A stretch of DNA of 64,000 nucleotides. Source: Acephala macrosclerotiorum (taxonomy: Eukaryota; Ascomycota; Leotiomycetes; Helotiales; Mollisiaceae). Under the pieces are notes generated by a model. It searched no databases and was not told where the DNA came from. It worked only from the letters and a program-made list of their open reading frames with translations. Shown here one piece after another: positions 10,808 to 21,107 of the stretch (positions are counted from its first letter, which is position 1; the number at the start of each line of letters is the position of its first letter). The stretch is taken from assembly GCA_014904845.1 (NCBI GenBank), contig MU119342.1:1-64000 (forward strand). Direction: 5' to 3'. Both the position numbers and the translations under genes were made by a program.

Positions 10808-11536
10808 ATGATCAATCGACTTAACTTGGTCCAAGCACACCCACAACCCGAATTTCGTCAATCTATACCCCTTCCTAAAGAAATCCAAAGCTTTTGGCAG
10901 TCCTTGACAATGGCCTCGCAAGAAATCAACGAACGTCAACCGGTCGACGCTAAATTCCATCAATTTTCCCGGCTCCCTCCAGAGCTTCGCGAGACGATAT
11001 GGCGGTTCGCTTTACCAGCTCAACGCCCTTTCGAAATTATTATCCGGATCAATGATCAGCGCAAGGACAGATGTGTCTGGGCCGTCGGCCCTTTTGCGAT
11101 GCTCAAGGTCTGCCAACAATCCCGCCGAATTGCACTTTCCGTTTATGAACCTCGACTTGAGCTCTATACATCCCGAGAGAATCCAGGACGGGTTCTCTGT
11201 GCTCGCCCAAACACCATCTCAAGGCCAGAGGGACACGTCTTTATATATATGAGAAAGGGGCATGCTCCTATCGATATTCAACCAGATTCAGAAGTCCATT
11301 CCGTTGTTGCTTGGGAGGATATCCCATTGGGTTTCATGAGGATGCAGGTGGCATCGCCAGAATGCGTTGGTATCAAGTATTTTCGGAATTGGCCACCTGA
11401 AGAGGATGAAGACCCTATGATCGCAATATTTCAGAAAGATCACTACGAGCGGTGCAAGGACAGGCTTCTGCCACCGAGATTGCAGAATCTCAGCTTGCTG
11501 TCTTCTATACACAGGATGCGAAGGCGACGCAGATAG
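10808..11536 (+). CDS. 2EXR domain protein
   Basis: The frame begins upstream with non-ATG codons. The first ATG is at 10808 (242 aa), and an alternative start, MASQEINERQ, lies at about 10911. Residues about 50-150 match the fungal 2EXR/F-box-like domain: FHQFSRLPPELRETIWRFAL, then KVCQQSRRIALSVYEPRLEL. The domain family is very large in filamentous ascomycetes and has no established biochemical role. The C-terminus ends in a run of Arg residues and overlaps by 94 bases the antisense 3' end of the broken kinase-like gene, so one of the two ends is probably not original. Confidence 0.75.
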   Translation: MINRLNLVQAHPQPEFRQSIPLPKEIQSFWQSLTMASQEINERQPVDAKFHQFSRLPPELRETIWRFALPAQRPFEIIIRINDQRKDRCVWAVGPFAMLKVCQQSRRIALSVYEPRLELYTSRENPGRVLCARPNTISRPEGHVFIYMRKGHAPIDIQPDSEVHSVVAWEDIPLGFMRMQVASPECVGIKYFRNWPPEEDEDPMIAIFQKDHYERCKDRLLPPRLQNLSLLSSIHRMRRRRR

Positions 11537-13094
11537 ATACTGCTAGGTCTGGATCCCAGAACTTGTATCATATTAGCCAGCTCAAACACTGCTGACTTCC
11601 ATACACTACAATCTGCAACAAAACCTGCTTCCTTTCCTGCCTTATCCGAGAGTTTCCTTGCCAAATCTTCAGCACTAGGTCGAGAGTGAGTAAAATAATC
11701 CTTCTCCTTTCTCTGGATCTCGCTTGCAGGCAGATCTTCTGTGAGTCCCCATTTAGCTTGACCAGTGAAAGTATCGTTTACACGGAGGGCATCAAACAGC
11801 CCCCGCACATCAGTCCCACTAAGATCTGTATGAACTGATGTATACAATTCAATGAAGTTATGGTAGTCTTCATAGCCATCGAGATCAGCCAGTTGCATGA
11901 ACAACCGGGACTTTTGAGCAAGATCCCAAGATGAAGGATCTTCCAGCACATCCTTCATTTGAGAAGAGTGACCAATGACGCTCTCTTTAAAGATGGATGC
12001 CATGTCTGCATCCACGTCGTCTCTCGGATGAGGAAAGCTTGGGGTGATCAAGAGTGTCGGAAGAGGAACAGTAAAACAGGATGTCCAGTCAATGATGCAA
12101 GTAATGTTGAAATCATCGTCAATGAAGATATTTGACATGCTGAGGTCTGGAGGTTTCAGGTAGTACTTTTGCTGACAAGTTGAAATTGACGGTATGATAT
12201 TGCGCATAAGGTGTGCCGCGGCGATGTAGTCCAGCCGATTCTTGCTGCTATCAATCTTCCAATCGACAGTGACGAAATCATTCTATAGCTGGACGGCAGA
12301 TCTATAACTAGATACAGTCTCAAAGTCTTTCGCTTTAGGAACAGGAGCGAGAAAGAGGTGGTGACTCAGACGTAGCTGTTCAGCGTGATAGCGTAGTGCT
12401 GAGAGTACAGAGTCGTAGTAATCTTTGTCGTTGCTGAATGGACCTCTGGCGATTTCCCCACAAAGATCTCGCCCAGACCACGTAAAGGCACGAGAAAGAC
12501 ATTGCCCTACATAGACTTTTCCCTCCCATCCATAGAGCGAACCAATCTTCTCAAAAGGCGATTGTAAGATTTTCGCGATCAGAAATCCAAGCTGCCTTAT
12601 AATCTTTTCCTTGGCTGCTTTTGGAAGGCAGGGGAGTGAATTGCGGGGTAGCTTGATGCCCTCTGCTAAGGGGCTCCACAGAAATTTGCTGCTGATAGAG
12701 AACCCAGGAGCCCTCGTGGTCAGCATGTAAGCTATTTCAATAGCATTCATCGCAGAACCGCTTGGTGAGTATGTTAGTTTCATGGCAGCATATTTTTATC
12801 CTCGATGGCTTACCAGTGGCTTTTTACCTCCACAACAGGGATGCAATTTAGCTTGGAAACCTGTATCGATGTGACCTCGCTTTCGATCATCATTGCGATA
12901 GTCTTCTCGGAAAACCCACTGCCCAGTCGAGGAGAGTGAAAGATCCAGTCCTCCCCATTGTCATCAAACGTCAGAACAAGGGCCCAGCCTTGAGACCTAA
13001 CTCTCCTGCCACTCGACAGAGTCAAACTCTCCAATGAGCAGGATTTCTCTATGAAGACATTGGTCGGACTGATGTCGCAATGAATGAGATTCAA
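11443..13094 (-). pseudogene. Broken aminoglycoside-phosphotransferase/kinase-like gene
   Basis: Reading from 13094, the pieces are 13094-12814, a 53-nt intron (12761-12813, GTAAGC...CCAAG), then one frame to 11443. The catalytic region near 12120-12175 reads KPPDLSMSNIFIDDDFN followed by CIIDW, matching the APH family pattern (HPDL....N..hD, then IIDW). Three faults are visible. An in-frame TAG at 12283-12285 interrupts an otherwise continuous frame (QL-stop-NDFVTVDW), where a TGG-to-TAG change is plausible. The conserved His of HPD is Pro. The N-terminal lobe before MNLIHCDISPTNVF is missing. The 3' end overlaps the 2EXR gene and looks non-homologous. These phosphotransferase-like proteins are abundant in fungi, and their substrates are unknown. 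Confidence 0.7.
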
Positions 13095-13171
13095 ACCATG
13101 TTTCTTGAGTACAGATATGGAATTAACTGCATAACATTGCCTATGAACATTTTACCAAACTAAAAGCGCCC

Positions 13172-13884
13172 CTAATTAGCCTCTTTTTTCTCGTCTTCGC
13201 TTTCGGCCTGAAATAATCTTGCATGTTCCTCCTTCACATGTCTCAAATTCCAAAAATAATCAACGAAAAATAGAATCATCAATATGCAAGAGCAGGTTCC
13301 TGTGATAACTGCCGTAACAATCGCTGTACGGGACCAAAACTTGTTCCGGGCAGTATAGATATTGGTAATCGTGGTGACAAGGCCAGCGAGCGAGTTTAAC
13401 ATGCCTGGCCTTCAAAGAGTTTAGCATCCTTCTAATTGCGGTTCGGAGATAATTACACAATGATTTTGTCAAGCACCCATTTGTAATTCGCATTCCATCT
13501 GTACCAAAGCCAACACATTCCAGAAGCGCCTGCAGCACAGCACATCGACGCGACTAACAACACCGGCCACGTTTGAGCCGCGTTCACGATTGCCTTACCC
13601 GCAGCTCCAGCTTCTTCTGAAAGCACTTGAGAGTTGCGAATAGATGTGAATGCTCCTGGTAAGACAACATAACCCGCAAGGAGGAGCCATGTGAATAGGC
13701 TGGCAAGAACGTTATGCCACCATGGTATCTCATCCAGCTGCAGGAGCATTTTCATGTATCGACTGTATTTGGAGGGCTTCTGGGGAGCTGAATTGTCTTG
13801 AGTTTCTGCTCCCGACGTGCTTATCCCGTCTTGGAGAGGATGAGGAACAGAATTGTCACCAGCATATCTCTGCCGGGCTGACAT
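13172..13884 (-). CDS. Four-helix membrane protein, fungal conserved hypothetical
   Basis: Exon 1 is 13457-13884 and exon 2 is 13172-13409, joined by a 47-nt intron (13410-13456, GTAATT...GAAG, branch GCTAAAC), giving about 221 residues. Residues 1-45 are polar. Four hydrophobic helices follow: VLASLFTWLLLAGYVVLP, TWPVLLVASMCCAAGASG, a helix across the junction (IIVPGMLNSLAGLVTTI) and TAIVTAVITGTCSCILMILF. The tail is charged (HARLFQAESEDEKKEAN). The sequence PGMLNSLAGLV is typical of a conserved fungal membrane-protein family of unknown function, and it exists only in the spliced form, which supports this junction. No start other than the ATG at 13884 is needed. Confidence 0.75.
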
Positions 13885-14220
13885 TGTGGAGATCGAAACA
13901 GTAGAGAGTTGTTAAACAGTACGCCAATTGAACGCTACGCGGCGATTTAATAATAAATCTTATGGTCCGCACATAAGCCTCTTTTGGATTACCCATTGCC
14001 CAGAAATAAGGCACTTCTATCCGAGGACATCGTTGGTCCCCCAACCCGCCATTTTCGACCACGTTGGAAGGATGTAAAGTGTGAGTGCAAAACTGGCTGC
14101 TTATTAGAAGTGGTTTGGTACGGTAGGATACAGTATACGGAGAGCAAGGTTTGAGAGTTTATCGATTGTCAATGCTCGCGTCTGGGTTTTGTTTTTAAAC
14201 AAAGAGATAGCTAACAAGAA

Positions 14221-15792
14221 TTATTTCGTGTGAGTCTTAGAACTTTGAAATGCGGCATGCCTGAAAAGCCGCTTCCAGAAGCCCTCCCGCTCTAGAAGAT
14301 AATCCCGCCCAATAATAGCTGAAATTCCACCATACGCGCCCGCAAGCGGTCGTATATTCCAAAAGCCCCAGTACTGCGTGAAGGTTTTCTCAATTGCTGC
14401 CGCATCAGTCTTAACTTTATCATACAACGCCGGCAACCATGTAGAATCGTACTTTACTCGCAGATCCTCGAGCTGGGCCAAGTCGTAGTCCTGTCGAAAC
14501 TCCTCCTCTGTCATCCATGACTCGCAATACGTCCATTTTACGCCGTTGTGATGTCTAACCAACTCCACCAACTTACGATTTTCTTCTTCGACACTCAGCT
14601 TCGGGAATTTACGCATACCGTACGTGCCGACATTCCAGACCACCTCTTGCGTTCGGTTCGCGTCATCTACCATGCCTTGAGTTGGATTCAATCCTATCCG
14701 TGCCCCCTTTACAAGTGGACAAAACGAGATTGGGTACATCTTCCACTCCGCATCAAACTCCTCCAGAAATCCAACGACCTTTGACGATGCAAATACCAGA
14801 TCCTGAATGATATATTTCTGCGCCAAGCCACTGCGGTGTAGGCCATGATACATAGGGCCAGATCGTAAGCACGAATCAAACAATCGACGTACCACGCGAT
14901 TGTTCGGCAAAAAGAAATAATCGAGGCAGAGATCACCTCCCCAGAAAGCGCCCCTATCATGTCGAAAGAGATAGTCTACCAGAGGCATAATTATAGTGCG
15001 GGTGGAACTTTTGCCAGTGCGACTTTCTTTAGTCAGATCCGCCGATAACCGTTTGATCTCGTGATAAAACCACCCATCTGATGGTTGCCAGCATTTGAAT
15101 ATCGAGACCGACTTGTCCGTGGATTCATCAATCAAGTGGCCAATCATGAGCAGGCTTTCGTTTGCTGAGAGGAGAACCGTTTCGATGTAGTCCGTGGTAT
15201 CTGAGTCCGTCATAGCTTCAAGAGTCTTCCGATGGACTTCAGCAGCCGAGTCGGCATGGTAAAGCGTGAGTTGCACATATGGCTTGGCAGGCATAAGTCG
15301 AACTTTGATTAGTGTAATGACCCCAATCGTCCCGCACGACCCTGCCGCACCATGAAACAGCTCTGGGTGTTGATCTTCTCTTTCCGAGCAAATGCGTATC
15401 TCCCCATCTCCCGTGACAATCTCTATCTCGGAACACGTTGCGTTGAAAGGTCCAAATTTAAAGGAGCTGCACTCTCCGGCCATACCGGCAAAGCCTCCAC
15501 CGACGGTGAGTGAAGACAGTTCAGTAACAACTAGAGGAACTAGATTTTCTTTAAGCGCAGCATTCAACAGAGTCTCCATATCGACATTTGGCTCACTAAT
15601 GGCAATGCGAGCGTCCTTGTTTATAAACAAGACGTTATTAAGACGACTTGTATCAATGATTTTCTTGGGATCAAGCCGAATTGTGTTTGTTCGACCTGTT
15701 GATCCATGATATAGACGAAATGGCTGCTTTCTCCGACTAAACTCCTTGATAGCTGCAGCAATCACTTGAACTTTCCGATTGTGTTCATCCAT
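14221..15792 (-). CDS. DHCR24-like FAD-binding oxidoreductase (delta-24-sterol-reductase-like)
   Basis: A single 523-codon frame with an intact ATG. Residues 20-180 form a PCMH-type FAD-binding domain (FRLYHGSTGRTNTI, then VDMETLL, LTVGGGFAGMAGECSSFKFG, GAAGSCGTIGVITL). The arrangement and the long C-terminal part (YFFLPNNRVVRRLFDSC, WKMYPISFCPLVKGA, WTYCESWMTEEEF) follow the DIMINUTO/DWF1/DHCR24 group rather than berberine-bridge enzymes. DHCR24 reduces the C24 double bond of sterols using FAD and NADPH. In ascomycetes such homologues are sporadic and their substrates are mostly unproved. I see no N-terminal membrane anchor of the kind found in animal and plant DHCR24. This is the most clearly enzymatic intact gene in the window. 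Confidence 0.85.
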   Translation of the reverse strand: MDEHNRKVQVIAAAIKEFSRRKQPFRLYHGSTGRTNTIRLDPKKIIDTSRLNNVLFINKDARIAISEPNVDMETLLNAALKENLVPLVVTELSSLTVGGGFAGMAGECSSFKFGPFNATCSEIEIVTGDGEIRICSEREDQHPELFHGAAGSCGTIGVITLIKVRLMPAKPYVQLTLYHADSAAEVHRKTLEAMTDSDTTDYIETVLLSANESLLMIGHLIDESTDKSVSIFKCWQPSDGWFYHEIKRLSADLTKESRTGKSSTRTIIMPLVDYLFRHDRGAFWGGDLCLDYFFLPNNRVVRRLFDSCLRSGPMYHGLHRSGLAQKYIIQDLVFASSKVVGFLEEFDAEWKMYPISFCPLVKGARIGLNPTQGMVDDANRTQEVVWNVGTYGMRKFPKLSVEEENRKLVELVRHHNGVKWTYCESWMTEEEFRQDYDLAQLEDLRVKYDSTWLPALYDKVKTDAAAIEKTFTQYWGFWNIRPLAGAYGGISAIIGRDYLLEREGFWKRLFRHAAFQSSKTHTK

Positions 15793-16589
15793 AATGTATT
15801 ATTCTGTGGTGATGGCAGGATAATGTAATAAATTTACGAGATGGGAATTAATGATAGTAGCTGTAAACAAAAATTGTCCAGTGATATATGGGTTTCAGAC
15901 AGACAATGGTATATACGTAAGTCTTAGAGATTTTTGTGTGTATTTGTATGGCTGAGGAGGGAGGAAAAGGTCCGTTGATGGCCGCCATCCTGTTACATTG
16001 TCCCACCTTGGGTATGCAAGGAACATTTTTGGTATCGTTGACGAACAACAATCCAAAAATGGGCGACAAGCCATTACTGAAGCCCGTCAATGCCGAAAAT
16101 ATGCATTGGCACCAGAAACGAGGGCTGACAGGTTCCGAAGCAAGACATGGATGCGTTACCTAGTAGCGCAAACCTCAAAAGTGGTGGCAAGGCTCTCGCG
16201 TCCTGGAGCCGCGTACGACGGGTGATGTTCCAGGGTGGTGCTCGTCGGCCATTGGGAGGGGCCCAAAATAGCCTCCTGGTGCCTTGCATGATTGATGACG
16301 TCCAAAATTGGCGCTCGAAGCGAATAGGTACAGCCTGCCTCATCCATTTTCGGCACTATTACTACTGTGAACGGTATGTGCAGGAATCACCTCAAATCAT
16401 GGACAGCTTGAGAAATCGACATTCGACTACATCTTATTGTCTATGTTGTGGTGGAATATCGTGGCCCCTAAAGACTGAAAATTCAGCCGTATATACATTC
16501 GCCCTAATATCGATCATGTCGGACTCCCGCCTCTTATAACTAAACAGCGGGTGCTTTGGAGAAGTTAGCGGATGGGCTGCCAAAGATAT
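15793..16589. other. Intergenic region, nothing recognised
   Basis: Overlapping short frames occur on both strands (15848-16539), none with domains or splice signals. The sequence includes fragments such as AAAAGTGGTGGC and CCAAAAATGGGCG, which resemble words in the other degenerate repeats of this window, but no array is present. Confidence 0.5.
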
Positions 16590-17632
16590 TTATTTTTCTA
16601 CCTTCTCCAACTCCTCAATCGAATATGCAGATTCTGTTACTAAAAGAAACTGGACTACTTTGGAGTCAAGCGGCCAACGACTGACATCACGGACCTTGAT
16701 GGGTCCATCATATCTGGCGTCCTTATGCATCAGCTCCATCGTCACATAACCAACGCCTCTGATATCCCGAACAGAGCCACGTCTCGAGTCGAGCTCGCGG
16801 CAGCATTCTTGGCCCGCTGTTCAGTGTCAATAGATGTCAATTGAACGGGGTAATGACCCACCTATTCTGATCGATCCCTCGGTACTAATGAGGATGTTCT
16901 TGCACGTCAATGCGCCATGCTCCAAGCCTATGGAGGCGAGGTATTTGAGACCGTCAAGAATCTACTTTTTTATGTCAGGATGTGTCGGATAGCCTACAGT
17001 AGACTCACCTGTCGAAGTATGATTGCAAGTTGTGATTCGGTAGGGTAGTGCTTGATCAGGGCATAGTGACTAAGAGTGACAGGCAATTTCTCTCCCCTGG
17101 TAATTTCATGTTCGAAGACAGCAAAGCGAGACCCTTCGAAGCTGAAGCACTCCAGAAAGGCTAAGAGATTCGATAAATTCTCGTTCCGGATCCTTCGTAG
17201 CATAGCAACTTTCCGATCTGCATCTGGGCCCGAGAACTCTCTTACGGCGACGAAGAGCCCATCTTTTCGGCTTGCAATAGTGACTGAATCTTCAAGCGAC
17301 AAGGTAAAACGCTTTGTAAGGCTTCCCCATGGGGATGAATGCTCCATCCTCACATTTGTACCTGCACTGGCTTTGGACTGTCTTGCTTGTGGAATAAGCC
17401 TGTCCAGACTTTGTCCCGCTTCCTCTCGGTCCTCGTCTTCTGATTGTCGACCAATCTTTGGAGGTGCTTCCTCATCGTCGGCTGCCCAAACTCTCTTCTT
17501 TAACCTTTTTGAATCATTGCCGGAAGCCACGAGGAGAGGATTTGCCTCGATCGACCCATTCTCGTGAGAGTCAGGAGTCGCTCCTCGAATTGAGGGTGGC
17601 CCGAACAGAGTACCTCTCCTTTCTAAACTCAT
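16590..17632 (-). CDS. Degenerate protein-kinase-like protein (pseudokinase), three exons
   Basis: Exons 17009-17632, 16862-16961 and 16590-16816 are joined by introns of 47 and 45 nt (GTGAGT...AAGTAG and GTGGGT...GAACAG). All frames match, giving 316 residues. The N-terminal 95 residues are polar and disordered. A kinase-like fold follows: VTIASRKDGLFVAVREF (strand 3 with Val-Arg in place of the Lys), LRRIRNENLSNLLAFLECF, and FAVFEHEI. The catalytic loop reads GLEHGALTCKNILIS instead of HRDLKxxNI, and the DFG position reads IAGQECC. The catalytic Asp residues are absent, so phosphotransfer is unlikely. It is divergent from the DUF3723 gene, with 58 bases between the start here and the nearest open frame on the other strand, suggesting a shared promoter. 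Confidence 0.8.
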
Positions 17633-17762
17633 GTCGAGTGCTTATCAGCTTGCATCATGACATTGAAGGAGAAGTAAACTTTAATAAGTTGTGCAAGATC
17701 CAAAAGTGGCACCTTGGCCATTTCAGGCTGCCAGTGGTGCAGAAACCAGCATTGAAGGCCAT

Positions 17763-20700
17763 ATGAGAATTAATCATGCCCAAATCCCAGGAGCAAGACT
17801 TGAGTGTATTAATATGCAGCAGGCACAAGCAAATGTGGAAGATTCGATACTTGATACAGAGCGGAGACTCATCTGTAAGGGTTCCGCCCTTGTCAGGTTC
17901 GAATATCTCAAATGGAACGAGTATATAAAACGAAACGAGGCGAAGCGACGACCTGATCAGGACCACGTAGAACGCATCAAGCGGATATTTCGCAAGGCGG
18001 GATGTCGCCCATTAGAGAGGATACACCATATACCTGCCGTTGTGAGTCAGCAACAACTCGACGCTGCTCTGGAGGATGCCCGACGGAAAAAGAGGTGGAA
18101 GGCGGACGCCTTGCCGAGTAATTATGCCACCATCAACACCCAGGATGGATACCCTGAGCTCGAATTTCCCGGCGGCATTGAATGTCTGCACGGGCTTCAC
18201 AGGATCCAAGCCGGGAAAGAGTGGCTTCTATCTACCGAGAAGTGGTGGATTGTGGATTTGTACCTTTCGGGCATCAGCTACGAGCTGAGCACGATACTAA
18301 ATGAGGAGTATTCGAACAAAGAAAACCCCTGTGATGGCGAGATCTATCGCAAGATCCGCGAATACCAGTCTTTTCCCAGAAAGGCCGACAGCCAGATTTC
18401 GCCCTCTACCTGCGTCAGCTTCGAGATGCTTTGGTGGGCTCGATTTAATAAGAGTAGGGAAAAGAAGCTCCGTAGACTTTTCGGGGCATATGAGCGGAAC
18501 CGCAGGCTTGCAGCCAGTTTCGATGCCCTGAGCAAAATTCCGGGCCTCTTTGATGCCGGTATGATGGTTACCACCCTGAACAAAGTGATGGCGACGAAGT
18601 GCTACGAGGTTAGTACAAATCTAGAAAGCCGCCGTTTGGTTTGCTGATGTGCTTGGATGTAGGAAATATGCCACTACAATGAGGAATATATTCTAAAGGT
18701 CTGGGCCGGTTTTATGAAGGGAATTGGAAATGGATTTCAAAGGATTGATAAGACTACCGTCAAGACTGTCGAACTAAGGGCACCGGGAGTATCCACCTTG
18801 GATGCTCAATCTCTGCAGGGAAAGGTTCTTGGGGGTAGAATCTTTAGTGGCTTCAGTCGCCAAGAACGCGAGATCATATGGGAGAATATCGTTGCGTTCA
18901 AAGGAATTATACCCTCCCTATCGAAATTCTTCCAAGACGTCCACTTACTTCAAGCCTGCGTGAACAGCATCAGGTGGCTAGTTACCGTTCCTCCCGACCA
19001 GACCGTCTTTACGGCGTTGGGAGAAGCGTACACCCAGAGAGAGACTCAGGTAGTCCAGACATCTGCTACGACCATCCGATCTGAAACTGGAAGTCGCTCA
19101 TATTGTATGAGGCTCGCATATCTGGGATTGTTCGCCATCGCGATGCGAGACTATAGGGACCTGCCCAAGGCACCTGGGGAGAAGATTTTGAAAGAGATGC
19201 CGAGAGCTCAAGCTGATCGCGAAGTCCTTCAACGGTTTGCTTCTTTCGCTGACCTGCTAGGCTTCAACTCACCCGAGATCGAGATGCTAAAAGGGGATTC
19301 CGAGCATCCGTCACTGACAGACGCTCCAGAATTCATTCCTATCACCGTGACGACTGGCCCGGGTGAGAATATCAAGCGGAGGTGTGGGCTCCCACGCATG
19401 AATACATTCAGAGAAGATAAGAATTATCTGTACCTGGACAACTTGTTCCGAGAGCAGGACGAGACTGGGGAAGGAATCACCTCCTTTTTTGTCCTCAAGT
19501 CTTGGTTCATGGCGTTCTTTGGTTCGTGGCCGGGACGAGCCTCGAGCACAGAGAGTTCCAACCCTCCACCACCGGCCCGTCACCAATATGTGGATGAAGA
19601 GGACGTGGGTATGGGAGAAGCACGGCCAAGAACCCCGAATCAGCAAGAGGTGGAGCGGGAGGAGGAACAATTCATACAGGAGCCGGAGCCAGAAAGGTTA
19701 GACACGGATGAGCAAATGCAAGAAACAGCAATGCGGCGGATAATAAATGAGCCCTCGATGGAAGCCGATAGACCGCTCCAGGAGGAGGAAGATACACTCC
19801 CTCTAGTACAGCCTATGACAGAGAGACATGTTAATGAAGTTGGAGACACCGTAAAAATACGCTACGTGGAACCAGAGGGCAACGAACGCGACGTCCTAAA
19901 CCCTTTACAAGGATATGCGGGACATGTGCGAGTGCAACCGGTAGAGCGTGGTGATCCGAGTTCACGTGTTGCACAGGCAGTCCAGGTCTTTTTGGATATG
20001 GGCAAGAGGACTTGCGATAGAAATAAGAAATACATACCCGCAGATGAGTGTTACAGCGTGGCAACTAGAGCAGAGAATAATAATACGCTCTTCTTGATTC
20101 CGGACGTAGGGTACCAAACGGAGGGGCAACGCTACGAGGCACCAGAGAGTGGAGGCCAAGCCATGGAAGAGTCACGAGACGACGAGATCCGTCAGGAAAT
20201 TGTGTGGGAGCAGGAGGTAATGCAGAATCTAGAAGGGCAACACCAAACGACAGAGGGCCTGGAAGAGCCTGACCAAGAAGGGGACAAACCAGACTCGGCC
20301 TTGCTGGATAACGAAAATGCTCATATTCTCGACAGAAACAACACCACAATCTACCTGAAGAGAAGAGTAGGAGACTCGCACGACGCCTCGAAGCCAGCTG
20401 AAGCATGGGAGTGGGTGGAAGTGCAATCAATGGACGTACCAATTGGCGACCCGCAGGATATAGTCGTACGAAGACTGAGACGGATTTGGCAACAAGCGCA
20501 CCTAAAACCTCACGATAAGAACCTCCGCACACTGGAATACGGAGACTGTTATAGAGTGGCCGCAGAGGCTGATGATCACACCTTGTATCTGATGGCGCCG
20601 TCTCCGCAAACAGAAGAAGAAAGAGCCTCGGAACGTACCTGGGTTCCCCCGGTACCGCTACCTGCGGGAGTCTTTGATTTGCAAGTGAAGCTCGGCAGGA

Positions 20701-21107
20701 GAAGGGTCCATACAACTCCGCAAGCGCAGGAAGACACAGGCTTTGGAAGCTCCGCATTCGTTCCCCCGCCTAGTATTCAGCCGCTTCCGCCAAAATGGGA
20801 AGCAGTCAAACCAGCAAAGGAGACACAATGGAACCCTCCAGTCCCGCCCCCATCTCAACAGCAACCGCCCCTGGTTAAATCTTCAGCAGAAGACCACAGG
20901 GATAAGATCGGGAGTAGCCGAAACAATAAGGTGGGCATGAGTTTCCAGGAAGAATCAAGACGAATTAGGAAGGGACAGGTCAAGATGAGAAACATGCAGC
21001 AACCCACGGGGGACCAACCTAAAGGGTCCAGTGAACATCGCAAGCTCATCAAACCGCGAAATCGCAAAATGGGGACGACTCCGGAGGGAGATTTCGAGGC
21101 GCAGTGA
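17763..21107 (+). CDS. DUF3723 domain protein
   Basis: Exon 1 is 17763-18608 and exon 2 is 18663-21107, joined in phase 0 by a 54-nt intron (GTTAGT...GATGTAG), giving about 1,096 residues. A later ATG (MQQAQANVED, about 17814) is an alternative start. The first 520 residues carry the DUF3723 pattern: LVRFEYLKWNEYIKRNE, FPGGIECLHGLHRIQAGKEW, WWIVDLYLSGIS, SFEMLWWARFNK, then after the intron EEYILKVWAGFM and MRLAYLGLFAIAMRDY. The last 550 residues are Glu/Gln/Pro-rich, with two similar segments around residues 725-800 and 890-960, each with a DECYSVA or GDCYRVA motif after a basic stretch, so an internal duplication is likely. DUF3723 has no known biochemical role. It is one of the gene types reported as frequent cargo of Starship transposons. 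Confidence 0.85.

Noticed and set aside
20065..20757. 230-codon minus-strand ORF
   Set aside because: It is antisense to the well-supported DUF3723 exon and has no domain or splice support.
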